Below are positions 16,535 through 24,374 of a stretch of 64,000 nucleotides of DNA, piece after piece. The notes under the pieces are model-generated. The model was not told the origin of the DNA. It worked only from the letters and a program-made list of their open reading frames with translations, and ran no database searches. The DNA is from Klenkia soli. Its GTDB lineage: Bacteria; Actinomycetota; Actinomycetes; Mycobacteriales; Geodermatophilaceae. How positions within the stretch are numbered: the first letter of the stretch is position 1; every line of letters begins with the position of its first letter. The stretch lies in NCBI RefSeq assembly GCF_900103975.1, contig NZ_FNIR01000011.1, forward strand, positions 62,001 to 126,000. Direction: 5' to 3'. The position numbers and the translations under genes were made by a program.

Positions 16535-18319
16535 TCAGACCGTCGCCCGGACGTAGCTGCCCGGGGCGTCCTCGACCGGCGGGTGGGCCGTGCTGCCGAG
16601 GGTCTTGCGGGCCCTCCGCTTCGCCCCGGCGCGGGGCTCGAGCCAGCCCACCCAGTGGTCCCACCACGAGCCCTCGTGCAGCTGCGCCCGCTCGAACCAC
16701 TCGTCGGCGGTGGGCTTGCCGGCGCTGTCGTCGGTGCCCGCGGCCGGGTCGTCGCCGTCCGTCGTCCGGTAGGAGCCCTTCGGGTTGCCCGAGGGGTTGA
16801 TCAGCGCCTGGATGTGGCCCTGGCTGCTGAGCACGAACTCGACCTCGCCGCCCATCAGGTCCACCACCGGGTAGCAGGCCCGCCACGGGCAGATGTGGTC
16901 GGTGACCGCACCGACCACGTAGCTGTCCTGGGTGACCCGGCCGAGGTCGACCGCCGTGCCCAGGACCCGGAACTCGCCGGGCCGGGTGAGGGAGTTGTCC
17001 GTGGCCATCGACATGAAGTCCGCGTGCAGGGCGGCGGGCAGGTCGACGGCGTCGGCGTTCCAGGCCAGGACGTCGAAGGCCGGCGGGTTCTTGCCCATCA
17101 GGTAGTTGTTGACCCAGTAGTTCCAGACCAGGTCGTTGGGCCGCAGCCAGGCGAACACCCGGGCCAGCTCGCGCCCCGAGAGCACACCCTCCTTGCGACT
17201 GCGCCGGCGGGCCGCGGCCACGACCGGCTTGGAGATGAAGGTGCCCACCTGCGAGGGCACCTCGAAGTCGATCAGGGTGACCAGGAACGTCACGCTGTGG
17301 AACCGGCGGTCGTCGGCGGTGGCCAGGTGGCCGAGCAGGCCTGCGGCGGTGATGCCCCCGGCGCACACGCCGAGCAGGTTCATGTCGTCGGCGCCGGTGA
17401 TCTCCCGGACGACGTCCGACGCCTCGAGCGCCGTGCGGGCGTAGGAGTCGTAGTCCCAGCTCGCCGCGGTGTCGGTGGCGGTGTCGCTGCCGGGGTTGGC
17501 CCAGCTGAGCATGAAGACCTGGTGGCCGTGGGAGACCAGGTGCTCGACCATGCTGCGGCCCGGCGCGAGGTCGAGCACGTAGTACTTGTTGATCTGCGGG
17601 GGCATCACCAGCATCGGCCGCTCGTGCACCGTGCCGGTGGTCGGCGTGTACTGGATCAGCTCGGCGATCTCGTTCTTCCAGACCACCGCGCCCGGGGTGG
17701 CCGCGATGGTCTCGCCGAGCACGAAGGGCCGGGAGTCGACCATCGAGGGCATGGCGCCGTTCTTCTTCACGTCGTGCAGGGCGTGCCGGGCGCCGTCGAC
17801 CAGGCTGCGGCCCCGGGTCTCGCGGGCCCGCCGCAGCGCGGCCGGGTTGCCCAGCAGCGTGTTGGTCGGCGCGACGGTCTCGGTGACCAGCTTGAGCACG
17901 AACTGGGCGCGCAGCTTGCTCTTCTCGTCCAGGTCGAGGTCCTCGACGACGCCGTGCACCGCCCGGTTCCAGGCCAGGTAGGACTGGCCCAGCCGCCTGT
18001 AGACCGGGTTCTCCTGCCAGGCGGGGTCCTTCCAGCGGGCGTCCTTGCGGTCGGGCTCGATGCTCGAGGTGCCGACGGCGATGCGGGCCAGCTGGGCGGT
18101 GAGGTCCACGCCCCGCCTGGTCAGCGCGGTGGGCTGGCGCAGCACACCCCCGGCCAGGCGGCGGGCGGCAGCCAGGCCCTGCGTAGGGCTCAGCGCCACC
18201 GGGAGGACGCCGGTGAGGGCCTCGATCGCGGCCTCGACGAGCTCGAGGTCGGACTGCTGCTCGCCCGGCTCGGCGACCGTGGTCCCCTCGGGCTCGGTGC
18301 GGTTCTCGGTCTGGGTCAT
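16535..18319 (-). CDS. phaC: Polyhydroxyalkanoate synthase
   Basis: A 594-residue synthase with the PhaC N-terminal region (KDARWKDPAWQENPVYRRLG) and the catalytic alpha/beta-hydrolase domain. The lipase-like box is LLGVCAGGITAAG, with the nucleophilic cysteine in GVCAGG; the acid site region is VVGAVTDHICPW and the base lies in SQGHIQALINPSGNPKGSY. These are the class I/II PhaC features. ATG 18319 follows GGGAGA. It forms an operon with the depolymerase-like gene downstream. It makes PHA storage polymer from hydroxyacyl-CoA. Confidence 0.93.
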   Translation of the reverse strand: MTQTENRTEPEGTTVAEPGEQQSDLELVEAAIEALTGVLPVALSPTQGLAAARRLAGGVLRQPTALTRRGVDLTAQLARIAVGTSSIEPDRKDARWKDPAWQENPVYRRLGQSYLAWNRAVHGVVEDLDLDEKSKLRAQFVLKLVTETVAPTNTLLGNPAALRRARETRGRSLVDGARHALHDVKKNGAMPSMVDSRPFVLGETIAATPGAVVWKNEIAELIQYTPTTGTVHERPMLVMPPQINKYYVLDLAPGRSMVEHLVSHGHQVFMLSWANPGSDTATDTAASWDYDSYARTALEASDVVREITGADDMNLLGVCAGGITAAGLLGHLATADDRRFHSVTFLVTLIDFEVPSQVGTFISKPVVAAARRRSRKEGVLSGRELARVFAWLRPNDLVWNYWVNNYLMGKNPPAFDVLAWNADAVDLPAALHADFMSMATDNSLTRPGEFRVLGTAVDLGRVTQDSYVVGAVTDHICPWRACYPVVDLMGGEVEFVLSSQGHIQALINPSGNPKGSYRTTDGDDPAAGTDDSAGKPTADEWFERAQLHEGSWWDHWVGWLEPRAGAKRRARKTLGSTAHPPVEDAPGSYVRATV

Positions 18320-18369
18320 GCGGAGTCTCCCGACCTCGTGTGTGCTGCCGCTCACATCCTGCCCCGCGG

Positions 18370-19521
18370 TCACCCTCCCCGCTCGACCGGCGGGCAAAGC
18401 ACCAGCACGACCACCACCGCGACCACGATCGCCGCGGTCAGCGTCACGGGCACCGGGATGACCGGGTCGGCCAGCACCAGCAGCGCGCCGAGCGGGACCA
18501 CGGTGTTCACCACCCGGTCGCCGACCGCCCGCAGCGCGATCCACCAGATGGCCAGCACGAACACCGCGACCGGCACGGTGACGGTGAACGAGGCGGCGAC
18601 GTCGGACAGCTCGCCGTGGCCGAGCCGGGTGTCGACCTCCACCTCGATGCCGGCGGAGAACGCCCCCGCGGCCGCGAACACGACGTAGTGCACGTAGCCG
18701 TAGGTCAGCGACTGCCGGAGCGACCTGATCGCCTCGTGGTGCGGCGGCCAGAAGTAGATCCACCAGAGCCCGGCGGTGACCACCAGCGTCAGCACCGCGA
18801 TCGAGATCAGCGGGCGCAGCGCCGCGTCGTCGTGCAGTGCCTCGATGATCGCGTTCGCGCTGGCCAGCAGGCTCTCGCCGAGCAGGATCAGGGTGAACAG
18901 GCCGTACCGCTCGGTGATGTGGTGCGGGTGCCAGGGCGTCGTCCCGTGCCGTTCGGCGACCAGGGGGACGGCGACCTCGGCGGCGATCAGCACGACCAGC
19001 CCTACCGTGGCCACCGGGCCGGACAGGGCCAGCAGGCCCAGCCACAGCACCTGCAGGACGCCGATGCCGCCGGCGTAGGTGAGGCAGGTGCGGCGGTGCG
19101 CGGGGTCGGCCCGCGCCGCCCGCAGCCACTGGGCGATCATCGCGACCCGCATGACCACGTAGCCGAGCACCACGACCGTGATCCGCTCGCCGGCGAAGAC
19201 CGCGTCGATCCCGGCGGCCAGCACCAGGACGCCGGCCATCTGCAGGATGGTCAGCACGCGGTAGAGCCAGTCGTCGGTGGCGAACGAGGTGGCGAACCAG
19301 GTGAAGTTCATCCACGCCCACCAGATCGCGAAGAACACCACCGCGTAGTGGCCCAGCCCGGCGGCGACGTGGCCCTCGGCCAGCTGCCCGGCCAGCGCGA
19401 CGGCGGCGATGCTGACCGCGACCACGAACACCAGGTCGAAGAACAGCTCCAGCGTGCTGGCCGTGCGCCCGGGCTCGTGCGGGTCCCGCGGTCGCATCGG
19501 GTGCAGACGGGCGGCGGTCAC
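18370..19521 (-). CDS. Low temperature requirement protein A (LtrA) family membrane protein
   Basis: A 383-residue protein with about ten transmembrane segments. The LtrA signatures are clear: TASTLELFFDLVFVVAVSI near the N-terminus, IWWAWMNFTWFATSF, and ITERYGLFTLILLGESLLA in the middle. LtrA was named for growth at low temperature in Listeria; biochemical function is unknown. The start is GTG 19521; a downstream ATG could also serve. It is on the same strand as phaC but is separated from it by 50 bases, so independent transcription is possible. Confidence 0.9.
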   Translation of the reverse strand: MTAARLHPMRPRDPHEPGRTASTLELFFDLVFVVAVSIAAVALAGQLAEGHVAAGLGHYAVVFFAIWWAWMNFTWFATSFATDDWLYRVLTILQMAGVLVLAAGIDAVFAGERITVVVLGYVVMRVAMIAQWLRAARADPAHRRTCLTYAGGIGVLQVLWLGLLALSGPVATVGLVVLIAAEVAVPLVAERHGTTPWHPHHITERYGLFTLILLGESLLASANAIIEALHDDAALRPLISIAVLTLVVTAGLWWIYFWPPHHEAIRSLRQSLTYGYVHYVVFAAAGAFSAGIEVEVDTRLGHGELSDVAASFTVTVPVAVFVLAIWWIALRAVGDRVVNTVVPLGALLVLADPVIPVPVTLTAAIVVAVVVVLVLCPPVERGG

Positions 19522-19572
19522 GATCCGGGGACCCTAGCCGTCAGGACGGCCCAGCCGCACGGGTCGTGCTGG

Positions 19573-20019
19573 TCACCCGTCGCCGCCCCGGAGGGAGCGG
19601 ACCATCGTCTGCAGGGCCCGGAACGCGACGGACCGGTCGGCGTCGGTCAGGCCGGCCAGCATCCGGACCTCGACGGACCGGACGGCCGCCGTCGCCTGCT
19701 CCAGGCTGCGGCGCCCCCGCGGCGTCAGGCTGGCCGGGAGGGCCTTGCCCACCGGCGCCTCCGCGGGCCGGGTGACGTAGCCGTCGCGCTCGAGGTTCTG
19801 CAGCAGCACGTTCATCGACTGGCGGGTCACGAACGCACCGCGAGCCAGGTCGGAGTTGGAGGACCCGGGACGCTGGGCGAGCAGCTCGAGGCAGGAGTAG
19901 TGCGTGACGGTCATCCCCAGCGGGCGCAGCACCTCCTCCATGGCGGCGCGCAGCGCGCTGGACGCCTCCTTGAGCAGGTAGCCCATCGACGACCCGAGGT
20001 CGATGCCCGCTTGACTCAT
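19573..20019 (-). CDS. MarR-family repressor of the VOC-arr operon
   Basis: A 148-residue winged-helix regulator. The recognition region is SNSDLARGAFVTRQSMNVLL and the wing RPAEAPVGKALPASLTPRG, in the usual MarR order. It is divergent from the VOC and arr genes, and its own start codon (ATG 20019-20017) lies inside a perfect palindrome, one of two matching operators. It should therefore repress both itself and the resistance operon until a ligand, perhaps an antibiotic or phenolic, releases it. The ligand is not predictable from sequence. Confidence 0.88.
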   Translation of the reverse strand: MSQAGIDLGSSMGYLLKEASSALRAAMEEVLRPLGMTVTHYSCLELLAQRPGSSNSDLARGAFVTRQSMNVLLQNLERDGYVTRPAEAPVGKALPASLTPRGRRSLEQATAAVRSVEVRMLAGLTDADRSVAFRALQTMVRSLRGGDG

Positions 20020-20060
20020 GTCAGGAGTCTGACATACGGTTCGTGTCAGGAAGCTGACAC
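20011..20060 (+). promoter_or_regulatory. Promoter with twin MarR operators
   Basis: TGTCAGGAGTCTGACA (20019-20034) and TGTCAGGAAGCTGACA (20044-20059) are perfect palindromes sharing TGTCAG-N4-CTGACA, with centres 25 bases apart. A candidate promoter for the VOC-arr operon is TTGACT (20011-20016), an 18-base spacer and TACGGT (20035-20040). Operator 1 fills the spacer and operator 2 covers the expected transcription start, so repressor binding should block polymerase. Operator 1 also overlaps the MarR start codon. Confidence 0.85.
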
Positions 20061-20078
20061 ACGACGAAGGAGCACCCC

Positions 20079-20447
20079 ATGCCCGCCACCGGACCCGACT
20101 TCATCTCCCTCCAGGCCCGCGACCTCGACGCCTCGCAGGCGTTCTACGAGCAGTACCTGGGTCTCGTGCGCTCGGCGGCGGGTCCCCCGCACGCCGTCGT
20201 CTTCGAGACCCGGCCGATCGCCTTCGCCCTGCGCAGCGTCGTCCCCGGCACCGACCTCGACGCCGTCGCCCAGCCCGGCATCGGCACGGCGCTGTGGTTC
20301 CACGCCGACGACGTGCAGGCCATCCACGACGCCCTCGTCGCCGACGGACGCACCGTCGTGGCCGAGCCGATCGACGGCCCGTTCGGCCGGACGTTCACCT
20401 TCGCCGACCCCGACGGCTACCACGTCACCCTCCATGACCGCGCCTGA
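20079..20447 (+). CDS. VOC-family (glyoxalase/bleomycin-resistance fold) protein
   Basis: A 122-residue protein of the vicinal-oxygen-chelate superfamily. It has one pair of beta-alpha-beta-beta-beta modules: FISLQARDLDASQAFYEQYL at the start, TALWFHADDVQAIHDALV in the middle and TFTFADPDGYHVTLHD at the end. The final metal-ligand region is family-typical, but I cannot say whether the protein is an enzyme or a drug-binding protein. An AAGGAG ribosome site precedes ATG 20079. It is the first gene after twin MarR operators and overlaps arr by 14 bases. Confidence 0.85.
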   Translation: MPATGPDFISLQARDLDASQAFYEQYLGLVRSAAGPPHAVVFETRPIAFALRSVVPGTDLDAVAQPGIGTALWFHADDVQAIHDALVADGRTVVAEPIDGPFGRTFTFADPDGYHVTLHDRA

Positions 20448-20847
20448 ACCGTTCTTCCACGGCACGGTCGCACAGCTGCTGCCCGGCGACCTCCTCGTCG
20501 CCGGGCGCCGCTCGAACTACCGGCCCGAGGTCGTGATGAACCACGTCTACTTCACCGCCCTGCCCGACGGCGCCGGGCTCGCGGCGGAGATCGCGGCCGA
20601 GCTCACCCCCGGGGATGCCGTACCGCGCGTCTACGAGGTCGAGCCCACCGGCCCGTTCGAGGACGACCCCAACGTCACCGACAAGAAGTTCCCCGGGAAC
20701 CCCACGCGCTCCTACCGCAGCTCGGCGCCGTTGCGGGTGGTCCGCGAGGTCGAGGACTGGACCCGGCTCACCCCGGAGGCGCTGGAGCTCTGGCGCACCC
20801 GGCTGGGCGCGATGCGGGCCGACCCGAGCGCCGAGATCGTGAACTGA
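20434..20847 (+). CDS. arr: NAD+-rifampin ADP-ribosyltransferase
   Basis: A 137-residue enzyme that inactivates rifamycins by transferring ADP-ribose from NAD+ to the C23 hydroxyl. The sequence follows Arr almost throughout: FFHGTVAQLLPGDLL, AGRRSNYRPEVVMNHVYFTA, EPTGPFEDDPNVTDKKFPGN and PTRSYRSSAPLRVV. The active-site His of FHGT and the Asp of FEDDPN are present, and length is normal for the family. It starts at ATG 20434 inside the VOC gene, so it is translationally coupled. Placement under a MarR repressor suggests inducible resistance. Intrinsic chromosomal arr genes are common in actinobacteria. Confidence 0.95.
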   Translation: MTAPEPFFHGTVAQLLPGDLLVAGRRSNYRPEVVMNHVYFTALPDGAGLAAEIAAELTPGDAVPRVYEVEPTGPFEDDPNVTDKKFPGNPTRSYRSSAPLRVVREVEDWTRLTPEALELWRTRLGAMRADPSAEIVN

Positions 20848-20906
20848 CGACGGCGGGCCACCCAGGATCCCGTACACCTCCGACATCCTCGCGCAGCGCT
20901 GTGGAC

Positions 20907-20921
20907 GCAGCTCTGAGCTGC
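20907..20921 (+). repeat. Perfect 7-1-7 palindrome between arr and the HNH gene
   Basis: GCAGCTCTGAGCTGC is a perfect palindrome around a single T and is followed by AGTTT. It could act as a weak terminator for the arr operon or as a protein-binding site in front of the next promoter. The short stem and lack of a clear T-run leave both options open. Confidence 0.4.
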
Positions 20922-20930
20922 AGTTTCGTC

Positions 20931-20975
20931 TCGACGCGGGTGCGACCGTGCGGTATTGTTCGTACAGGTGTTCGA
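20931..20975 (+). promoter_or_regulatory. Promoter with LexA (SOS) box-like site, leaderless start
   Basis: TCGTACAGGTGTTCGA (20960-20975) matches the actinobacterial SOS box TCGAAC-N4-GTTCGA at 11 of its 12 fixed positions (only position 4 differs). It overlaps the start codon GTG 20968. A plausible promoter is TCGACG (20931-20936), 17 bases and TATTGT (20954-20959), which would put the transcript start at or next to the GTG. Several 13E12/DUF222 genes of Mycobacterium tuberculosis are known LexA targets with this box. Confidence 0.7.
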
Positions 20976-23112
20976 GTGCGGGACGGGGGTGGTGCAGGTG
21001 GACGACGGTGCGGTCGGCACGCGGTTCGGGCTGTCCCTGGGTGTCGCCCAGGTCGAGGTCTACGCCTCGGCTGCGGCCCGGGCGGCGATGCTGGAGGCCG
21101 AGCGGGTGGCCCAGGTCGCCGCCGGAGCACCAGCCGACCTCACGGTGCGCCCCGCCCGGCTGGCCGAGCTGCTGATCACCCCGCAGACCACCCGGGCCCG
21201 GGTGCACGCGGTGCTGGCCGACGTCGCCGACGCCCAAGCCCAGCTGCACGCCCTGCAGGCCGCCGCCATCTCCCGGCTCGCCGACCTGCAGCCGGCGCAG
21301 CAGCAGCTGCCCGGCGCTCGTCCCGACGACGACCCGGCCGACCAGGAGCGGCCCGATGACTGGGTGGCCGACGAGGTCGCGGTCGTCTTGGGCATCAGCG
21401 TGGGATCCGCCTCGGCGTTGGTGGCCAAGCAGCGGGCGCTGGTGGAGCAGCTGCCGGCGGTGTGGGTGGCGTTGGCCGATGGTCGCATCGACGTACGCCG
21501 CGCGCAGGTGCTCGTGGAGGCCCTGGCCGACCGCAAGCGGTCCTTCGGCGGCAGCCTGCCCGACGACGTCGTGGACACCATCGCCGCCCAGGGCCTGGGC
21601 TGGATCGCCGAAGGCATCGGCCCCACCCCGCTCACCGACCGGATCGCCGGTGCGGTGATCGCGGCCGACCCGGCCGAGGCCGACCGTCGGGCCGAGCGCC
21701 GCAAGCGACGGCAGAACGTCACCAGCGTCGGTCAGGGCGACGGCCTGGCCTCGCTGCGCACCGACCTCGCCGACGCCGGTGACGTCGCCGCCGAACTCGA
21801 GGTCATCGACGCCCTGGCTGCCTCGATGCGCAAGAACGGCGACAAGCGGCCACTGGGCCAGCTCCGGGTCGCTGCCCACCACCACTTGGTCACCCGCCCC
21901 TGGGAGCCCCTGCCCGCCGACGTCGCCGCCGCCCGCTGGCAGCTGCACATGCGCGCCGACCTCGACCACCAGGGACCCCCGCTCAACCCGCCCGATGAGC
22001 CGAGCTCACCACCCGCCGACGTGGCGCAGGAAGAAGACGTGGCGCAGGAAGAACCAGCCGCCGACCAGAAGGTGGGCGAGGACCCACCAGCCGAGGGCCC
22101 ACCTGCCGAGGACTCGTCGTCGCCTGCGACCGATGGCGCCCCGGGCGAAGCTCACCCGAACCCAGTCGACCGCCCAGCGTTCGCCGACCCGGCTGGTCCC
22201 GACACTGCAGCCGGGGATGCGGACCCCACGGGCACTCGCCTGCCCGGCGACACCGGGCTGCTCGACGGCGCAGGTCGCTCAGGTGGGTCGGGGATCGGCT
22301 CGATCGGCGGGTTGGCGGTGTCCCCGGTCGCGGTCGCCGAGCTCCTGGCCCGCTACGACGCCCTCCTGGCCAGCAACCCCACCGGAGCCGTCGCCGGCGG
22401 TGAGGTGTGGTTCGAGATCGTCGACGCCACCGGCCGCCTCCGGGCCACCACCTCACCCGCCCGGGCCCGCGCCGCTCTCCGCCGCGGCACCAGCCTGGGA
22501 CCACCACCGGCGATCGATCAGTACGAGCCGAGCGCCGCGCAGATCAGGTTCGTCACGACCCGCGACCGGCACTGCCGGTTCCCTGGCTGCCACCGGCCCG
22601 CCGAGTACGTCGACCTCGACCACGTCGTCCCCCGCGACCACCACACGCCGGCCGACGGCGGACCGACGTGCATCACGAACCTCGTGTGCCTGTGCCGCCG
22701 GCACCACCGGCTCAAGACCCACGCCCCCGGCTGGGTGTTCGCCGTGGACCCCGACGGCACCCTGCACGTCACCCCACCCGGCGGACGCACCCGCACCACC
22801 CGGCCCCACCGCATCGCCGAGGTCGACATCGCCCGCGACACCCTCACCGACCTCCTCGGTGCCACCCCGAAGCGGTTCCGCTCGCCCACACCCGAGCAGC
22901 GCGCCGCACGCCGAGCCGCGGCCGCCGAACGAGCACAGCTCGCGGCCGACATCGAGGCCGAGCTGCTGGCGGCCGTCTCCCGTCTCGCGGCCGAGCGCGG
23001 CGACACCGGGAGCAGTGACACCAGGAGCAGTGACACCGGGAAAAGCGACGCCGAGGACGGCGAGACCAGTGGGAGCGAGACCAGCAGCATCGACGACCCC
23101 CCGCCGTTCTAG
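20968..23112 (+). CDS. DUF222 / 13E12-repeat HNH endonuclease-like protein
   Basis: A 714-residue member of the actinobacterial DUF222-HNH (13E12 repeat) family. The N-terminal about 320 residues form DUF222 (ARLAELLITPQTTRARVHAV; GRIDVRRAQVLVEAL). An acidic, low-complexity linker follows, including an 18-base unit repeated twice in tandem. The C-terminal HNH domain shows CRFPGCHRPAEYVDLDHVVP, with the catalytic His of DLDHV, then NLVCLCRRHHRLKTH with Cys/His zinc ligands. The tail contains a 15-base unit repeated about three times. GTG 20968 is preferred over TTG 20956 because the promoter implies a leaderless transcript. These proteins are multicopy, with no settled function; an SOS-type control site suggests a role in DNA damage. 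Confidence 0.88.
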   Translation: MFECGTGVVQVDDGAVGTRFGLSLGVAQVEVYASAAARAAMLEAERVAQVAAGAPADLTVRPARLAELLITPQTTRARVHAVLADVADAQAQLHALQAAAISRLADLQPAQQQLPGARPDDDPADQERPDDWVADEVAVVLGISVGSASALVAKQRALVEQLPAVWVALADGRIDVRRAQVLVEALADRKRSFGGSLPDDVVDTIAAQGLGWIAEGIGPTPLTDRIAGAVIAADPAEADRRAERRKRRQNVTSVGQGDGLASLRTDLADAGDVAAELEVIDALAASMRKNGDKRPLGQLRVAAHHHLVTRPWEPLPADVAAARWQLHMRADLDHQGPPLNPPDEPSSPPADVAQEEDVAQEEPAADQKVGEDPPAEGPPAEDSSSPATDGAPGEAHPNPVDRPAFADPAGPDTAAGDADPTGTRLPGDTGLLDGAGRSGGSGIGSIGGLAVSPVAVAELLARYDALLASNPTGAVAGGEVWFEIVDATGRLRATTSPARARAALRRGTSLGPPPAIDQYEPSAAQIRFVTTRDRHCRFPGCHRPAEYVDLDHVVPRDHHTPADGGPTCITNLVCLCRRHHRLKTHAPGWVFAVDPDGTLHVTPPGGRTRTTRPHRIAEVDIARDTLTDLLGATPKRFRSPTPEQRAARRAAAAERAQLAADIEAELLAAVSRLAAERGDTGSSDTRSSDTGKSDAEDGETSGSETSSIDDPPPF

Positions 23113-23389
23113 ACCTCACCGGACCCCGGAGCACGTCATGTCCGGCCCGGGATGCCGCCCCGGTTCCTCAGCCCTGCCACCGGCTCCGCGACCACGCGCG
23201 CGTCGGACAGCGCCTGGTCGCCGCGCCGGTCGAACGCCAGGTCCGGCGCCCGGGGCGCACGGGGACACGGATCACGGCGCTCCTCCAGTCCGGGCCTCCT
23301 CGGACCGGTCGGCCGGGCCCGTCGGCGGGAGGACGGCAGCCCACCCTGGGATGGCGGGCCGCCACGCCGGGGCGGGCACCCGGGACCGG
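23113..23389. other. Intergenic region, nothing recognised
   Basis: This 277-base gap lies between two convergent genes. It has no frame with convincing codon use, no strong hairpin and no recognisable RNA. It may be eroded coding sequence, since its GC content is like that of the genes around it. Confidence 0.5.
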
Positions 23390-24352
23390 TCAGCTGAGCG
23401 CGTCGACCCGCTGCTGGGCGGCGTCGCGGTCGGCCTCGGCGCGTTGCAGGTCCTCCTCCGCCGCGGCGCGGTCGGCCTCGGCCTGCTCCGCCTCGCGATC
23501 GGCGGTGGTGGCCTCGGCGCCGGCCTGCTCCGCCCGCTCCCGGGCCTGCGCCAGCGCGGTCTCCAGCTCCTGCACCCGGCCCTCGGCGTCGTCGCGGGCC
23601 CGGCGGGCGGCGCCGGCAGCCTGGGCTGCCTCCCGGGCCGCCGCCGTGGCCTGCTCCGACTCGCCGGCGGCGTCGTCCACGGCACTGCGCGCGGCGCGCA
23701 GGTCCGCACGCGCCGCGCGCAGCTGCTCCTCGGTCTCCCTGCGCGCGGCCCGCTCGGCCTTCGCAGCGCGTGCGGCGTCCAGGTCGACCGGCGGCGGGGG
23801 CGGCTCGGCCGGGGCGGACGGACGGCGGGGCGGGCGACCGGTCGGCCGCACGGGCTGCGTCGACCCCGACGGCGTCCCCAGGCCGTTGTAGGTCAGCGCA
23901 CCGGTCAGCCGCCCGGCCAGCACCTGCTCGGCCGCGGACGGGTCGGCGACTGCGGCCTTCAGCGTCTCCTCCACCTGGACCACCACCTGCTCGCTGACCG
24001 GGTTCCCGGCGCGACGGGCCTGCTTGGCCGCCTCGCGGGCGACGGCGCGGACCACCTGCCGGCGCTGCTTGTCCAGGGCGCGGAGCTGGTCGGGGTCCAG
24101 GTCGTCCTGGGCGCGGCGGAGCAGGTCACCCAGCTCCACGAGCTCCTGCACCTGGTCACCGGACTCCCGCACCAGCAGGTTCACCGTCCAGGCGGCCAGC
24201 GTCGGCTTGCCCAGCTCGCCGATCCGGCGGGCCAGCCCCTTGTCGGTGGCCTTGGCCTGCGCGACCGCGTCGGTGCGCGCCGCGATGAACTCCGCCGGCA
24301 GCACGGCGTAGAGCTCGTCGGCGACGGTGTCGAAGTCGGGGCCGGAGTCCAC
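23390..24352 (-). CDS. Coiled-coil protein, unknown function
   Basis: A 320-residue protein. The first 150 residues are mostly helical and contain a conserved-looking core (AVAQAKATDKGLARRIGEL then GKPTLAAWTVNLLV), which I have the impression recurs in actinobacterial hypothetical proteins. A proline-rich hinge (PAEPPPPPVDL, about residue 195) separates it from a C-terminal coiled coil of about 120 residues made of Ala, Glu, Arg and Gln heptads. No signal peptide or membrane segment. It might be a nucleoid or cytoskeletal accessory protein, but that is a guess. GTG 24352 is the start. Confidence 0.7.
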   Translation of the reverse strand: MDSGPDFDTVADELYAVLPAEFIAARTDAVAQAKATDKGLARRIGELGKPTLAAWTVNLLVRESGDQVQELVELGDLLRRAQDDLDPDQLRALDKQRRQVVRAVAREAAKQARRAGNPVSEQVVVQVEETLKAAVADPSAAEQVLAGRLTGALTYNGLGTPSGSTQPVRPTGRPPRRPSAPAEPPPPPVDLDAARAAKAERAARRETEEQLRAARADLRAARSAVDDAAGESEQATAAAREAAQAAGAARRARDDAEGRVQELETALAQARERAEQAGAEATTADREAEQAEADRAAAEEDLQRAEADRDAAQQRVDALS

Positions 24353-24374
24353 GCCGGCAGCCTAGGGAGTCACC

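Noticed and set aside
20956-20967. TTG start for the HNH gene
   Set aside because: It lies inside the likely -10 box and upstream of the LexA-like site. GTG 20968 fits a leaderless transcript better.
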